Origin: Harmothoe impar | Taxonomy: Eukaryota > Annelida > Polychaeta > Phyllodocida > Polynoidae | Assembly (NCBI GenBank): GCA_947462335.1 | Contig: OX381710.1 | Coordinates: forward strand, 35,401,204 to 35,465,203 | Reading direction: 5' to 3' | DNA length: 64,000 bases | Part shown: piece after piece, positions 50,801 through 59,514 of the stretch | Numbering within the stretch: the stretch's first letter is position 1 | Layout: each line of letters opens with the position of its first letter | Translations under genes and position numbers: made by a program | Notes under the pieces: generated by a model | The model's input: only the letters and a program-made list of their open reading frames with translations | Database searches by the model: none | Told to the model about the DNA's origin: nothing

Positions 50801-52002
50801 GAATGTCCGTCGGGGGGAAAAATGGAGAAGTCTGCTAGCGCTTCGAAAATCGTTCTCGAATTTTGGTAGATGCCACCTACGTAGCGCAACTTGACTTGTC
50901 GGCAAGAGGAAAGCTGGTTCCTGTGTCTCTTCAGCAAGAACTCGGTGGTGAACGCCGCCTTACACTTGCAACATTCGTATATGCCCGCGTACGCGTTGAA
51001 GTCCGTGACGAGAGAGACGTGCAAACCGCCTTTCGCCGTCAGGTGTAGGTTGACTTTACCTCGGGCGGCCAGAGTTCTGGAAGGCGGTCTGATCAGAGTA
51101 ACGCGTCTTCTCAACTTCCGCCCCGGCACTTGACGCGACGCGGTGTAGACCGCTATTTGTACATCAAACAAGTTCTCTAACGCGGGTAAGTCGCGGATGT
51201 TCAGACCCGGAAAGGATTCAGGTGTGGCAGCGGGACAGAACTGACGTAACAAATCTGAAGCGCGCTTGCTGGTATAAGTGAAAGGAAATGCAGCGGAAGA
51301 TGCAGAGGTTGTCCTTGTTGGGAAAATCTAACACGCCGCTTCTCTTTCCAACTCGACCGGCCTGAGTGATCCTACCGCCTATGGGGAATTCCCCCGGTCC
51401 CATGTAAACGCAAATGTTCAAATTGGTAGGAAAAAGAACGTGCCACTTGGTGTCAGCGTCGCAAAGTTTCCGTACTTCCTCGCAAGCGACGGTGTTTTCC
51501 ATCTTTGAGAGGAGCTCTTCCAAAGTTTCTGAATTAGTTATAGTAGGGAGCGGTTGTATGAGAGTTGCGTTGTTCTGGGAGGCGTGAAAGTAGCGCAGTT
51601 TGCTCTTGTCTTCTCTGTGTTGTAAGAGTAAGCCTACCGAGAAACCCACTTTGTATCTGAATCTTTGTGTCAAGTGAATGCGACGCATAGTATCTACAGC
51701 GTCACTCAACTCGCCGGTTGGTAGCCTGAAGTTTGTTACACTCACGCGAGTCCCGTGCATCCTGACGCCCGTTTGTATCGCAGGCCAATTCGCCGTGAAC
51801 GTTTCCTCCCCGTTCGGTACAGCACGTATGCGCGGAGGGATGGTCACCCCGTCCAGAGATTCGCGTCGACAGGCGATCTTTCGGCAATCGCCTTCGCCGC
51901 ATAGAGGGCAAAACTTATTACTCTACAACTTTCTACGTGTCTCTCGTGGTTGTACGGTCTTTTAAAAATTTTGAAACACTTTTCGCATACGTACTGTGTC
52001 AT
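47898..52002 (-). pseudogene. Protein-primed-type family B DNA polymerase, three frameshifts
   Basis: The gene starts with ATG at 52,002, opening with a C2H2-like zinc finger (MTQYVCEKCFKIF, then H-x3-H and C). It continues in other frames after shifts near 51,920, 51,250 and 50,275. The second frame has a further C-x2-C...C cluster. The third carries a zinc finger, exonuclease motif I (DFE) and motif II (GFNSGRYDL). The fourth (790 residues) holds exonuclease motif III (YNNKDV), polymerase motif A (DANSLY, near 49,660), motif B (KLMGNATYGK, near 48,745), motif C (MDTDSLY, near 48,450) and KTY. All catalytic motifs are present, so the gene is recently broken or the shifts are assembly errors. 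Expected function is replication of the element from a terminal protein. Total length would be about 1,350 residues. Confidence 0.88.
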
Positions 52003-52029
52003 GTTTTTTTCACTCAGTTACCAACTACT

Positions 52030-52150
52030 TAGCCGTCTAACTATCTATCTATCTATCAATCTATCTGTCTATCTATCTATCTATCAATCTATTGTCTATC
52101 TATCTATCTATCTATCTGTCTGCTGTCTGTGTATCCGTCTGTCTGTCTCA
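52030..52150. repeat. (TCTA)n microsatellite
   Basis: Imperfect tetranucleotide tract (TCTA with TCAA and TCTG variants) in the gap between the polymerase start and the stop of the next minus-strand gene. Confidence 0.95.
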
Positions 52151-52202
52151 TACAGCGTACGTCAAACGCTGTGTGTGTGCGCGCTTGAGCGTTGAGCGTC
52201 TC

Positions 52203-54685
52203 TCATTCCGAATCTATACCGAGATATTTGAGAATAATCTCTGTTTTGTCATCCAACTCTTTGAGCGCTCTGGCGGACAGCGTCACCCCCTGCTGTGTGG
52301 GTTTTTTGTCAGGACCTTCGTACTTGCGCACGTGGACGAGGTTCTTACCGCTGTAGTAGCTCACAGCTGTGTACACTTCGCCCTCCTCATCCAGCACTGC
52401 GAACCAGGGGGTGTGATTAGGTCTTCCTTGCGCGGCCGCTGTGTCGCGTATGCGCACCACTGCGCGGATATCGGCGATGCGTGCTATAAGCTCGCGCAGC
52501 GCGTCGGCCGTGAAGTGCACTCGCTTGCTTCTGGTCAGAGACGCCTCTTTCACCTGGCCGTCTTTTGTGTAGCGCGGCCTCCTAGACAGTCTAGCCACGT
52601 CCTCCCAGATCTCCAGCGTCAAAGCTCCGTCTAAGCAGAACTCTAACCCGAGAAGACGGGAGAAGGGTTTCTCTGCTTCTTCTCGTCCATCTCGTTCTTT
52701 TTCTTGTATTTTTCTCTTCTTAGTAGGCCTTGTTGTTCTGGAACTCACCTTAGAACGTTTCACACCCGCAGGAAGAGTAACACCATCAGCGTGAGCTGAA
52801 TCAGCAGCAGAACCGATAGCAGGAGCAGCGTCAGCGCTGGTGGTATCCGAGGCCTCGTTCTTGGAACAGAGCAGCCACACGCCGTCGGTGCTGAGTGTAG
52901 CGGTAGAAGATGAAGCGCCGCCGCCCTCGTAAGGTGGCGGTGAGGGCAGTCGCCACGGACCGGACGGGGCGCTACTAGTGGAAGTGAGGTCGAAAGGTCG
53001 AAGAGGGGAGCCGAAAAACGTACCGCCCACCCCTTTCCCTTCGGGTTCTTCGTACGCCTCGTCGTCAGCGTCGTTCTCTGTCTCACCCTGTTGCTGCTGC
53101 TCCCCACTCAACAAAAAACGTTATTTAACATTTGCAAACGTTTCTACAGGGTTTGCAGGAGAACGTTTTTTTAAAAACGTTGTTTAAACGTTTCTATATA
53201 GTTTATATTACGAACGTTGCCATCTAGAATGTTATTTAACCTTTCTATAAGGTTTAGAGGAGAATGTTAGTTTCCATGACGTTATATGATGTTTCTACAG
53301 GGTTTAGATAAAAACGTTGGTATTTAAAATGTTATTGAACATTTCTAAATGGTTTAGATGGAAACGTTTTTATCCAATACATTATTGAACATTTCCACAT
53401 GGTTTGGATAAAAAACGTTTGCATATAAACGTTATTTTGATGTTAATTAACGTTTCTATTGATGCCAGTATCTTCTACCAGAAGGCAGCACTATCCATTG
53501 AATGGTATTTTGCTGGTCCTTCACCACATTACCTCATACAAATGGTGCCATAATGATGATTATCCTAAACTATTCTAATCAGTGTAGTTGCAAAATTTCA
53601 AATCAAATCCTTTTCCACAGACTAGCAGCAAGATGAATGGTATTTATGTAGTCTAGGATTGGAATATACATGTATACACCCATTTTGTGGGTATCTAAAA
53701 AATATATAGTCACATCAGTTCATATGAGGATTTGTAATACCTAAAGGTATCAAAGGCTTCTTTGTGTAGCCTGACTGCTCAAAGGTAGTGAATGGTTTTG
53801 AATCTTACTGATGGTTGTTTGCATGATCTACTATTACAGCCCCAGAACACAGTCTCTATGGCTAAACCAATTTTTTTTTAAAAAGGATCAAACCAAAAAT
53901 ATATATGATGCTGGTATGCTCATTTTTCAGCTTAGTTCGGTGCCCTCTAGTCAACAGAAAAAACGTTATTTTGACCCTTAAAAAATGCTATTTTGATCAT
54001 CGAAAAACGTTATTTAACATGGGGATAAGGTTGCACATCCAAACGTTTTTATAAAACGTTTATTTACGTTATTTGGAGTCAACGTTTTTACGTAAAACAA
54101 ACGTTAAAAACGAACGTTTTTCAATCCTTCAGGGAACGTTTTTTCCAGGGTTAAATAACGTCTTTTTGTTGAGTGGGTCCTCCTCCTCCTCTTCTTCTCG
54201 GTTTAGGGGCTGAGTGTCCGAATAGCTGTCACTCTCAGCGCGAGCGGCGTCGAGGGCGTCGGTCGATGTAGTGGTGGAGGAGAGGGGCTGTGCAATGTGC
54301 GGCAGGTCATCAAAGTCATCAACAGTAGTGGGGAGGTAAAAACCCGGTTGCCAGTACTGCGCTGTGCCAGGAGCGTTGTCGTCAGTAGTAGTAGCGGTAG
54401 CAGCAGGTGCAGCAGAAGCAGCAGCAGCAGCAGCAGACGCAACAGTAGCAGGCGCAGCAGCCTCAGCAGGCGCAGCCGTAGCAGGTGCAGCAGTAGCAGG
54501 TGCAGCAGCAGCAGCAGCAGCAGCCGGAGCCCGAGGATCACCAGCAGCAGCAGCAGCAGCAGGCGGAGCGGCAGTAGCAGCGGCAGCACGCTTAGCAGCA
54601 ACGTGTACCGTCGCGAGTGTAACAACGTCGCTAGCACGACGACTACTACCAGTAGTACTACTACCACTACTACTACTACTACTAG

Positions 54686-54722
<37 letters not shown>

Positions 54723-54878
54723 GCTGCGAGCGCTCGCTACAGCGGGAGGGTGATAAGACCAAGCGGCTGCGGCGGTAGTCTCATTTTCAGTAGCAAGAGG
54801 AGGCACTGACGCTAAACGAGCGCTGTTCCGCGTAGTCTTCTTGTTCTTGGACGGCGCTAGGTGTTGTCTTTTGCTCAT
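52203..54878 (-). pseudogene. Low-complexity protein with PC4-like C-terminus, split by a nested element
   Basis: The preferred start is the ATG at 54,878 (MSKRQHLAPSKNKK); another ATG lies eight codons upstream at 54,902. The N-terminal half is basic, then poly-Ser, then Ala/Pro-rich, then acidic. A 1.07-kb insertion at 53,103-54,177 interrupts an acidic-to-Gln tract. The frame is the same on both sides and the insertion plus its duplication is 1,077 bp, a multiple of three, but stops inside it end the protein. The C-terminal half has a basic KKRK stretch and a final domain (about the last 130 residues) with GKNLVHVRKYEG and GVTLSARALKEL, which resembles the PC4/p15 single-stranded-DNA-binding fold; a first, weaker copy may precede it. 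A role in replication or transcription of the element is inferred. Uninterrupted length would be about 530 residues. Confidence 0.65.
53103..54177. mobile_element. Nested non-autonomous element rich in AACGTT
   Basis: The ends CCCACTCAACAAAAAACGTT and (inverted) CCCACTCAACAAAAAGACGT pair over about 27 bp with one indel. The flanking duplication is two or three bases (TC or TCC). The left third is a tandem series of about 60-bp units carrying AACGTTATTTAACATTTCTA-like and GGTTTAGA motifs. It has no ORF. A related end (CCCAGTAAACAAAAAAACGT) occurs alone near 36,908. Confidence 0.85.
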
Positions 54879-54960
54879 GGTGGTGACTGTAGAGAGCAGC
54901 AAAAGAATGAGTGAGTGAATGGAGGTTTCCAGGCCCCTTATATACGCCTTCTCGCTTCTA

Positions 54961-55330
54961 GAGCTAAGCTACTTACTGACCCTGTTCAGCTGCCGCCGGC
55001 TGGCCGGCGGCCATTCACAAAGAGAAACAAAAGACATAAGGCATGACGTTTTCAGCTGGATCCCTTTCCCCCCTTTTGAGAGATCGACTGTCATGAGCTA
55101 AGCCGCTTACCACCCTGTTCAGCAATTCAACGCGCATTAGCTGTATAAAGGATTAAGCGGTTGCTGCCGTCGACTGACCGGCGGCCATTCACAAAGACAT
55201 AAGGTATGACGTTTTCAGCTGGATCCCTTTCCCCTCTTTTTTTGAGGGATCCGCTGTCATGAGCTAAGCTACTTACCACCCTGTTCAGCAATTCAGCGCG
55301 CGTTAGCTGTATAAAGGATTAACGGTGATG
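54961..55330. promoter_or_regulatory. Direct-repeat control region between divergent genes
   Basis: Three tandem copies begin at GAGCTAAG (54,961; 55,095; 55,261) and share CTTACNNACCCTGTTCAGC, GGCGGCCATTCACAAAG, GACGTTTTCAGCTGGATCCC and TGTCATGAGCTAAG. Spacings are 134 and 166 bp. TGTATAAAGGATTAA appears in two copies, near 55,143 and 55,309. GTTTTCAGCTGG recurs once more near 55,677. The region lies between the start of the minus-strand PC4-like gene and the plus-strand death-domain gene, so a bidirectional promoter or replication control site is plausible. Confidence 0.65.
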
Positions 55331-55817
55331 AGCTTAGAGTGTGTATACAAAAAAAACTACAGGAGGCGTGTGGCGTGAAGCAGGACCCCCCTAAGACGAA
55401 CGTGTCTGTCTGTGAGTAGAGGCGTGTGCATGTGGTGAGCGACTTAAGTGTAAGACAAAAAAAAATCACCACCTCCTGCCGTGGTGAGTAGACCGGGCCG
55501 GCCAGGCGGCGGCCGGCTAGTTCAATAGGGAGGGGTGACAGCTGACTAAGGCTGTGCATGAAAAAAATCCGATTTTCACCTGACCTCTGACGTTTGTTAC
55601 AATGAATGTCAGAGGGAGGGAGACGTCCTCAGGTAGGGGGTAGGAGGTAAGGCTATGGATGAGGAAGAAACACCGTTTTCAGCTGGTCTCCACGGTTAGC
55701 GATGACATACCCCTCGTCATCTAAGCTCTTAAGGGGCGGAGCGGCTGAAAAAGCGTCATGCGGACAGGTCGCTAGACAGCTGGAGTGCTGTTGGAAATGG
55801 GATTAAACTCCCTCTGT

Positions 55818-55825
55818 ATAAAAGC
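55818..55825 (+). promoter_or_regulatory. TATA box of the death-domain gene
   Basis: TATAAAAG preceded by CTCTG, 113 bp before the ATG. The inferred leader contains a CCACCG/CCG trinucleotide tract (about 55,876-55,922). Confidence 0.65.
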
Positions 55826-55889
55826 TCTGATTTCTGTTGGAAAAAAACCATATCGCCTCTGACCACAGTAACGTCTACTACCACCACCA

Positions 55890-55924
<35 letters not shown>

Positions 55925-55937
55925 AAGACGAGACGAG

Positions 55938-56678
55938 ATGGCTCAAGCTATTCCACTTTCAAGCTCGCCTTCACCGCCTTGTCCACCTGAAAAAAAGTTA
56001 ATGCGGCTTGACGACGTGAGACGCGCGAGGCAGACCGATGGGGAGAACAGAGAGGTAGGACAGCGGCGGTTAGCCTATAGCGATGCCTTGCTTCGTCAAC
56101 TAGGTAAAGAGTTGAGCGGCTGTTGGAGAGAGTTGGGCAGTAGCTTAAAAGTTACCGCCGCCCGTATGGATGCTCTAGTAGAGCGCAGTGTCAAGACACC
56201 GGAGGAGCTGTGTACGGCGATGTTCCGAGTCTGGTGGGGTGAAACCCCGCATCGTCATAGATGGGGAGAGCTCGGTCGCGTCTTCACCCGCATTAGACGC
56301 GTGGAACTGTTGGCTCAGTGGATGTCCCTTCTCCACAGACAGGGGTTGGATTTCGAAAACCCCGACTCGCGCGCGATGCATAAGCACTTGGGCACCCTCG
56401 GCAGACGTCTAGGTAGCAGGTGGAAAGAGGTGGGGGACCATTTAAAATTGTCGCCTGAGAGGTTAGATAAGATCGCTGAAGAATGCGAATACGGAGGAAG
56501 TCCCGCTGAGTGGGCCTTCCGAGTGTTGAAAATGTGGCAAGATGAAGCTGACGGTGCCGGCGGTACACCTTTTGAACTCCTTCGAGTGTTGACTGAGGAC
56601 ATGGGAAAGTTTGACCTCGGCATCGCGATATTACTTGACTTTATCAAGCAAGAAACAACGAGAACGACGGACATGTGA
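55938..56678 (+). CDS. Tandem death-domain protein of the Polinton
   Basis: This intact 246-residue ORF has a good start context (G at -3 and +4) and a TATA box upstream. After a Pro/Ser-rich and basic leader come two death-fold modules. The first, about residues 48-132, contains LGKELSGCWRELGSSLKV, RMDALVE and FRVWW. The second, about 145-237, contains LGRRLGSRWKEVGDHLKL, RLDKIAEE and VLKMW. The spacing of Trp, the LG...W..(L/V)G core and the Leu-rich last helix fit the death domain of FADD- and Pidd-type adaptors. No protease, kinase or caspase-recruiting partner domain is present. A role in binding host death-domain proteins, as adaptor or decoy, is inferred. It is the only Polinton gene here without visible damage. 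Confidence 0.85.
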   Translation: MAQAIPLSSSPSPPCPPEKKLMRLDDVRRARQTDGENREVGQRRLAYSDALLRQLGKELSGCWRELGSSLKVTAARMDALVERSVKTPEELCTAMFRVWWGETPHRHRWGELGRVFTRIRRVELLAQWMSLLHRQGLDFENPDSRAMHKHLGTLGRRLGSRWKEVGDHLKLSPERLDKIAEECEYGGSPAEWAFRVLKMWQDEADGAGGTPFELLRVLTEDMGKFDLGIAILLDFIKQETTRTTDM

Positions 56679-56720
56679 ATTGTTGTGTTTTATTTTCATA
56701 CGTCTTCTTTATTAGTAAGT
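56679..56720 (+). terminator. Inverted cassette downstream of the death-domain gene
   Basis: ATTGTTGTGTTTTATTTTCA begins one base after the stop codon and continues to TTAGTAAGT. It is the inverse of 47,768-47,812 at the other end of the element, showing that the element's terminal symmetry reaches the gene 3' ends. Confidence 0.5.
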
Positions 56721-56826
56721 AAAAAAAAATATCATAACAATTAAGACGCGCGCCCTCTTAAAGTGTCACTTCCTCCAGTCGCAGCTGATCGCCTCATCGA
56801 GGCACGTGATAAACAAAAAAAAATGA

Positions 56827-56868
56827 AGAGACACGCTTCTTCCTCTCGAGAGGAAGAAGCGTGTCTCT
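56827..56868. repeat. 42-bp perfect palindrome
   Basis: The arms meet at CTCGAG (56,845-56,850) and read AGAGACACGCTTCTTCCTCT outward-in, with exact complement on the other side. Flanking A-rich (left) and T-rich (right) tracts extend the symmetry loosely. It could form a cruciform or a transcript hairpin. Confidence 0.95.
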
Positions 56869-56924
56869 CGATTGAAATCTTTTTCTTTTCTTTTTTTCTT
56901 AAAAGAGACAAACGCCCCTTAGAG

Positions 56925-57250
56925 TGCCCCCCCACCCCCCTAGAGTGCCCCCCTCCCCCCTCCCCCCCTCCCCCCCACCCGCCCCATGCATCCTAAAAGC
57001 GCCCCCCTCCCCATGCATCTTAAAGGGGCCCCCCTCCCCTTCCCTCCCCTCCCCTCCCCTCCCCCCCCCTTATACACTCTAAAGAACGCTTCTACCTAGT
57101 TCAATAAGTCACTTCCAGTCGCTCGTAAAACAATAAAAAATGAAAAAAAAAACAAACTTATATCGTAGTGTTTTTTATTAGTTTACCGAAAAAAATCAGA
57201 GACTCGCCTCCTCCTCCTCTCCTTCTCCTCCTCCTCCTCCTCCTCCTCCA
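56925..57250. repeat. C-run and (TCC)n low-complexity block in the right end
   Basis: Repeated runs of C6-C9 joined by TAGAGTG, CATGCAT or TTAAAG (56,928-57,070) and a (TCC)n tract (about 57,207-57,250) separate the inner inverted cassette from the right terminal repeat. Nothing like it occurs at the left end. Confidence 0.85.
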
Positions 57251-57324
57251 AAAAAAAAGATATCACATTTTAAAGCGCGTGACCCCTTAAAGACGCTCAT
57301 CTCTTCATTAAGTCGCGTGACGTC

Positions 57325-57741
57325 ACTTCTTCTTCCGGTCACGTGATCAATCAGGTCACTTCCGGTCACGTGATCCTCAATGAGGTCACTCACTTCCGGT
57401 TGGCCATTAGGTCATGTGACGTAACTTCCGGTCACGTGACTCATCAGGTCACTTCCGGTCACGTGATCCTAAATTAGGTCATATGACGTCACTTCCGGTC
57501 CCCTAAGTAGGTCATATGACGTCACTTCCGGTCCATAAGTAGGTCATATGACGTCACTTCCGGTCACGTGACCAAATGGCGGCCTCTGATTGGCTAACTA
57601 GGTCACGTGACGTCACCACTAATCCCCTAAGTAGGTCACTTCCGGTCACGTGACCAAATGGAGGCCTCTGATTGGCTGCAGGTCGATTGAGTAATAAACA
57701 GTACTTAACTATAGTCCCGTTCCGATACATACTATACTACT
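57325..57741. repeat. Right terminal inverted repeat
   Basis: It is the inverse of 47,249-47,660 with scattered differences (for example AGTACTG for AGTAACTACTG-side bases). It carries the same ETS-CRE, E-box, CCAAT and YY1-like sites in mirror order and ends at AGTATACT...TACTACT. Confidence 0.9.
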
Positions 57742-57747
57742 CCTGTG
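57742..57747. repeat. Right 6-bp target site duplication of the Polinton
   Basis: CCTGTG directly after the right terminal repeat, identical to 47,243-47,248. Confidence 0.93.
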
Positions 57748-57890
57748 ACTGATTTTCTGGCCCTCCAAAGGCAAAAAACACACCTAAAGCGTCAAAAAGG
57801 CAAAAAATGACATGTTTTACATGTGTCCCATGTATACTGAGGCAGTAACAGCCTATCCCAAATATCATTTTCTATTAGCCCTATGGTATA

Positions 57891-58761
57891 CCCAGTAAAC
57901 ACAACTACGTAGCTCAGACGTAAATCTATGTTGGCCTGGAGTCTGAACTACGTAATTTTGCAAGGTTTGTAGACGTCAAAACATGAAGGTTTATTTACGT
58001 TCCACAGACGTAGAAGTCTGATTTACGTTTTTCTACGTCATTCAGACGTAAATATTATGGTGAAATCACTTGTACATTGATGTACTAAGAGGCCTACGTT
58101 TTATAAAGTCTAGTGGGAATCAGGCATATATCTATGTCATTTGAATATACTATAAGTAAATACCTCACTTCATATTATGTAAATTAAGGCTAATTTGGTA
58201 TCTCCTTTACCAGGGAAGTAACCTTAGTTTGTGTATAGTTTTGAGGCCAGTTCTGGCAGCAGGGAGGCTTTATATTTCCGTCACTGCCACACATGTGGTA
58301 TTCGATTAATTAGGTGTCTTAGTATAGATATTACATACTATCATTTTATCTCCTTTCCTTCATGAAGGAATAGTCAGTGGTGTGCGACTTATTTGCACAA
58401 GATTTAAATTCATAATCATTAATGTCTACCTGCTATAGTGTGGTAAATCTTTGAAGTGACATATCATTTCTCACCATATCTGATAGTGCTGCTACCTAGT
58501 GTGACACTAGAGAAGGATAAACACAATTGAAGTTGAAAAACTACGAATTTTAACGTAGATCTACGTAGATATATTACGTAGATTTACGTCTCAATGACGT
58601 AGAAAAACGTAAATCAGGCATCTACGTTGGTAGGACGTAAATAAACCTTCACGTTTTGACATTCATAAACCTTGCAAAAAGTCGTAAATCAAACCATTGG
58701 TTGAACAGAAACCTACACAAACCTATGGCCAACGTTGGGATTTGGTAGTGTGTTTACTGGG
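57891..58761. mobile_element. 871-bp inverted-repeat element with TA target duplication
   Basis: The ends CCCAGTAAACACA and (inverted) CCCAGTAAACACAC are flanked by TA. The arms pair for about 200 bp, with shared TGCAAGGTTT, GAAGGTTTATTTACGT and TGATTTACGTTTTTCTACGT. ACGTA and TACGT motifs are very frequent. No transposase ORF is present. Confidence 0.9.
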
Positions 58762-58826
58762 TAGTCAATTGATTTACGTGGATTTCACTAGATATGTACC
58801 TTATTTTTTTCTCCATAGCCATTTAA

Positions 58827-59510
58827 CCCTTTCGTGCCCAGAACTCCAAAAGTGCGCACTTTTACACCCATATATGTTCAGGAGAGCACCTTGGGTCTCC
58901 TAGGACTCGGATTTGGATAATTTTAAGACTGAATTATGCACAATTACATAGGCTTTCTAACGATACCAGGTACCCTATGGTAGCATGTGTGTGTGTGTTG
59001 ATGGGATGCTACACTAGAAGATATTATGAGTTTAAAACTGCCTTAAAAGCACTAAAAGTGCGCGCTCTAGCAATAGAAGGGCAGATTAATTACAGAAATA
59101 TTGATAAAATAGTGAAAATATTGATAAAAAATGAATCAAAACCTTTTAAATTGGGTTTTCTCTAAGGATTCCAATAAAAATTTTGACATAATTCTATTTT
59201 TAATAGATATGCCTTCATTTGGAACCCCAAAAGAACGTTTTCTAAGCCAACATAAGATAAATACCATCTAAAAGAGAAAAACCTGGCCTTTAGATGGCAA
59301 TATTGCTTGATATCAGTAAAAAGAATGTTTCTGGTTGTCATGGCAACCCAAAATAGATTTTTTTCATAAAGTATTAAAAGGGGCACTTCAATAGCTTTCA
59401 AAAAATATAATATAATGCATATGTCAAAACAACTTATTCATTGGTTATCCAATTTACCAATGATGATGTAAAGAAATTGACTTTCAGCAATAGTTCTGGG
59501 CACGAAAGGG
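58827..59510. mobile_element. piggyBac-type MITE with TTAA target duplication
   Basis: The ends CCCTTTCGTGCCCAGAACT and their inverse AGTTCTGGGCACGAAAGGG are perfect 19-bp inverted repeats flanked by TTAA (58,823-58,826 and 59,511-59,514). TTAA duplication and a CCCTTT start fit the piggyBac superfamily. The interior shows the AAGAACGTTTT / GGTTGTCATGGCAACCC block also present near 6.1 kb and 22.7 kb. The only ORFs inside are short and unsupported. Confidence 0.85.
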
Positions 59511-59514
59511 TTAA

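Larger units (their letters stand above)
47249..57741. mobile_element. Compact Polinton/Maverick-type element, complete ends
   Basis: The 10,493-bp element begins AGTAGTATAGTATGTATCGG and ends with the inverse. It has near-identical terminal repeats of about 415 bp and a 6-bp CCTGTG duplication. Cargo from left to right: family B DNA polymerase (minus), a PC4-like low-complexity protein (minus, with a nested element), a control region with direct repeats, and a tandem death-domain protein (plus). Standard Polintons of 15-20 kb also carry a retroviral-type integrase, FtsK-like ATPase, adenain-type protease and capsid genes; I find none here on either strand. Base composition is clearly GC-richer than the host. 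Either this is a non-autonomous derivative mobilised in trans or a distinct compact lineage. Confidence 0.9.

Noticed and set aside
54203..54809. Long ORFs on both strands over the Ser/Ala-rich part of the Polinton gene
   Set aside because: They are out-of-frame readings of GCA/GCT and ACT trinucleotide tracts; the minus-strand frame continuous with the PC4-like gene is the supported one.
56763..56996. Two opposite ORFs sharing the peptide HASSSREEEACL
   Set aside because: The shared peptide on both strands is simply the translation of the 42-bp perfect palindrome.
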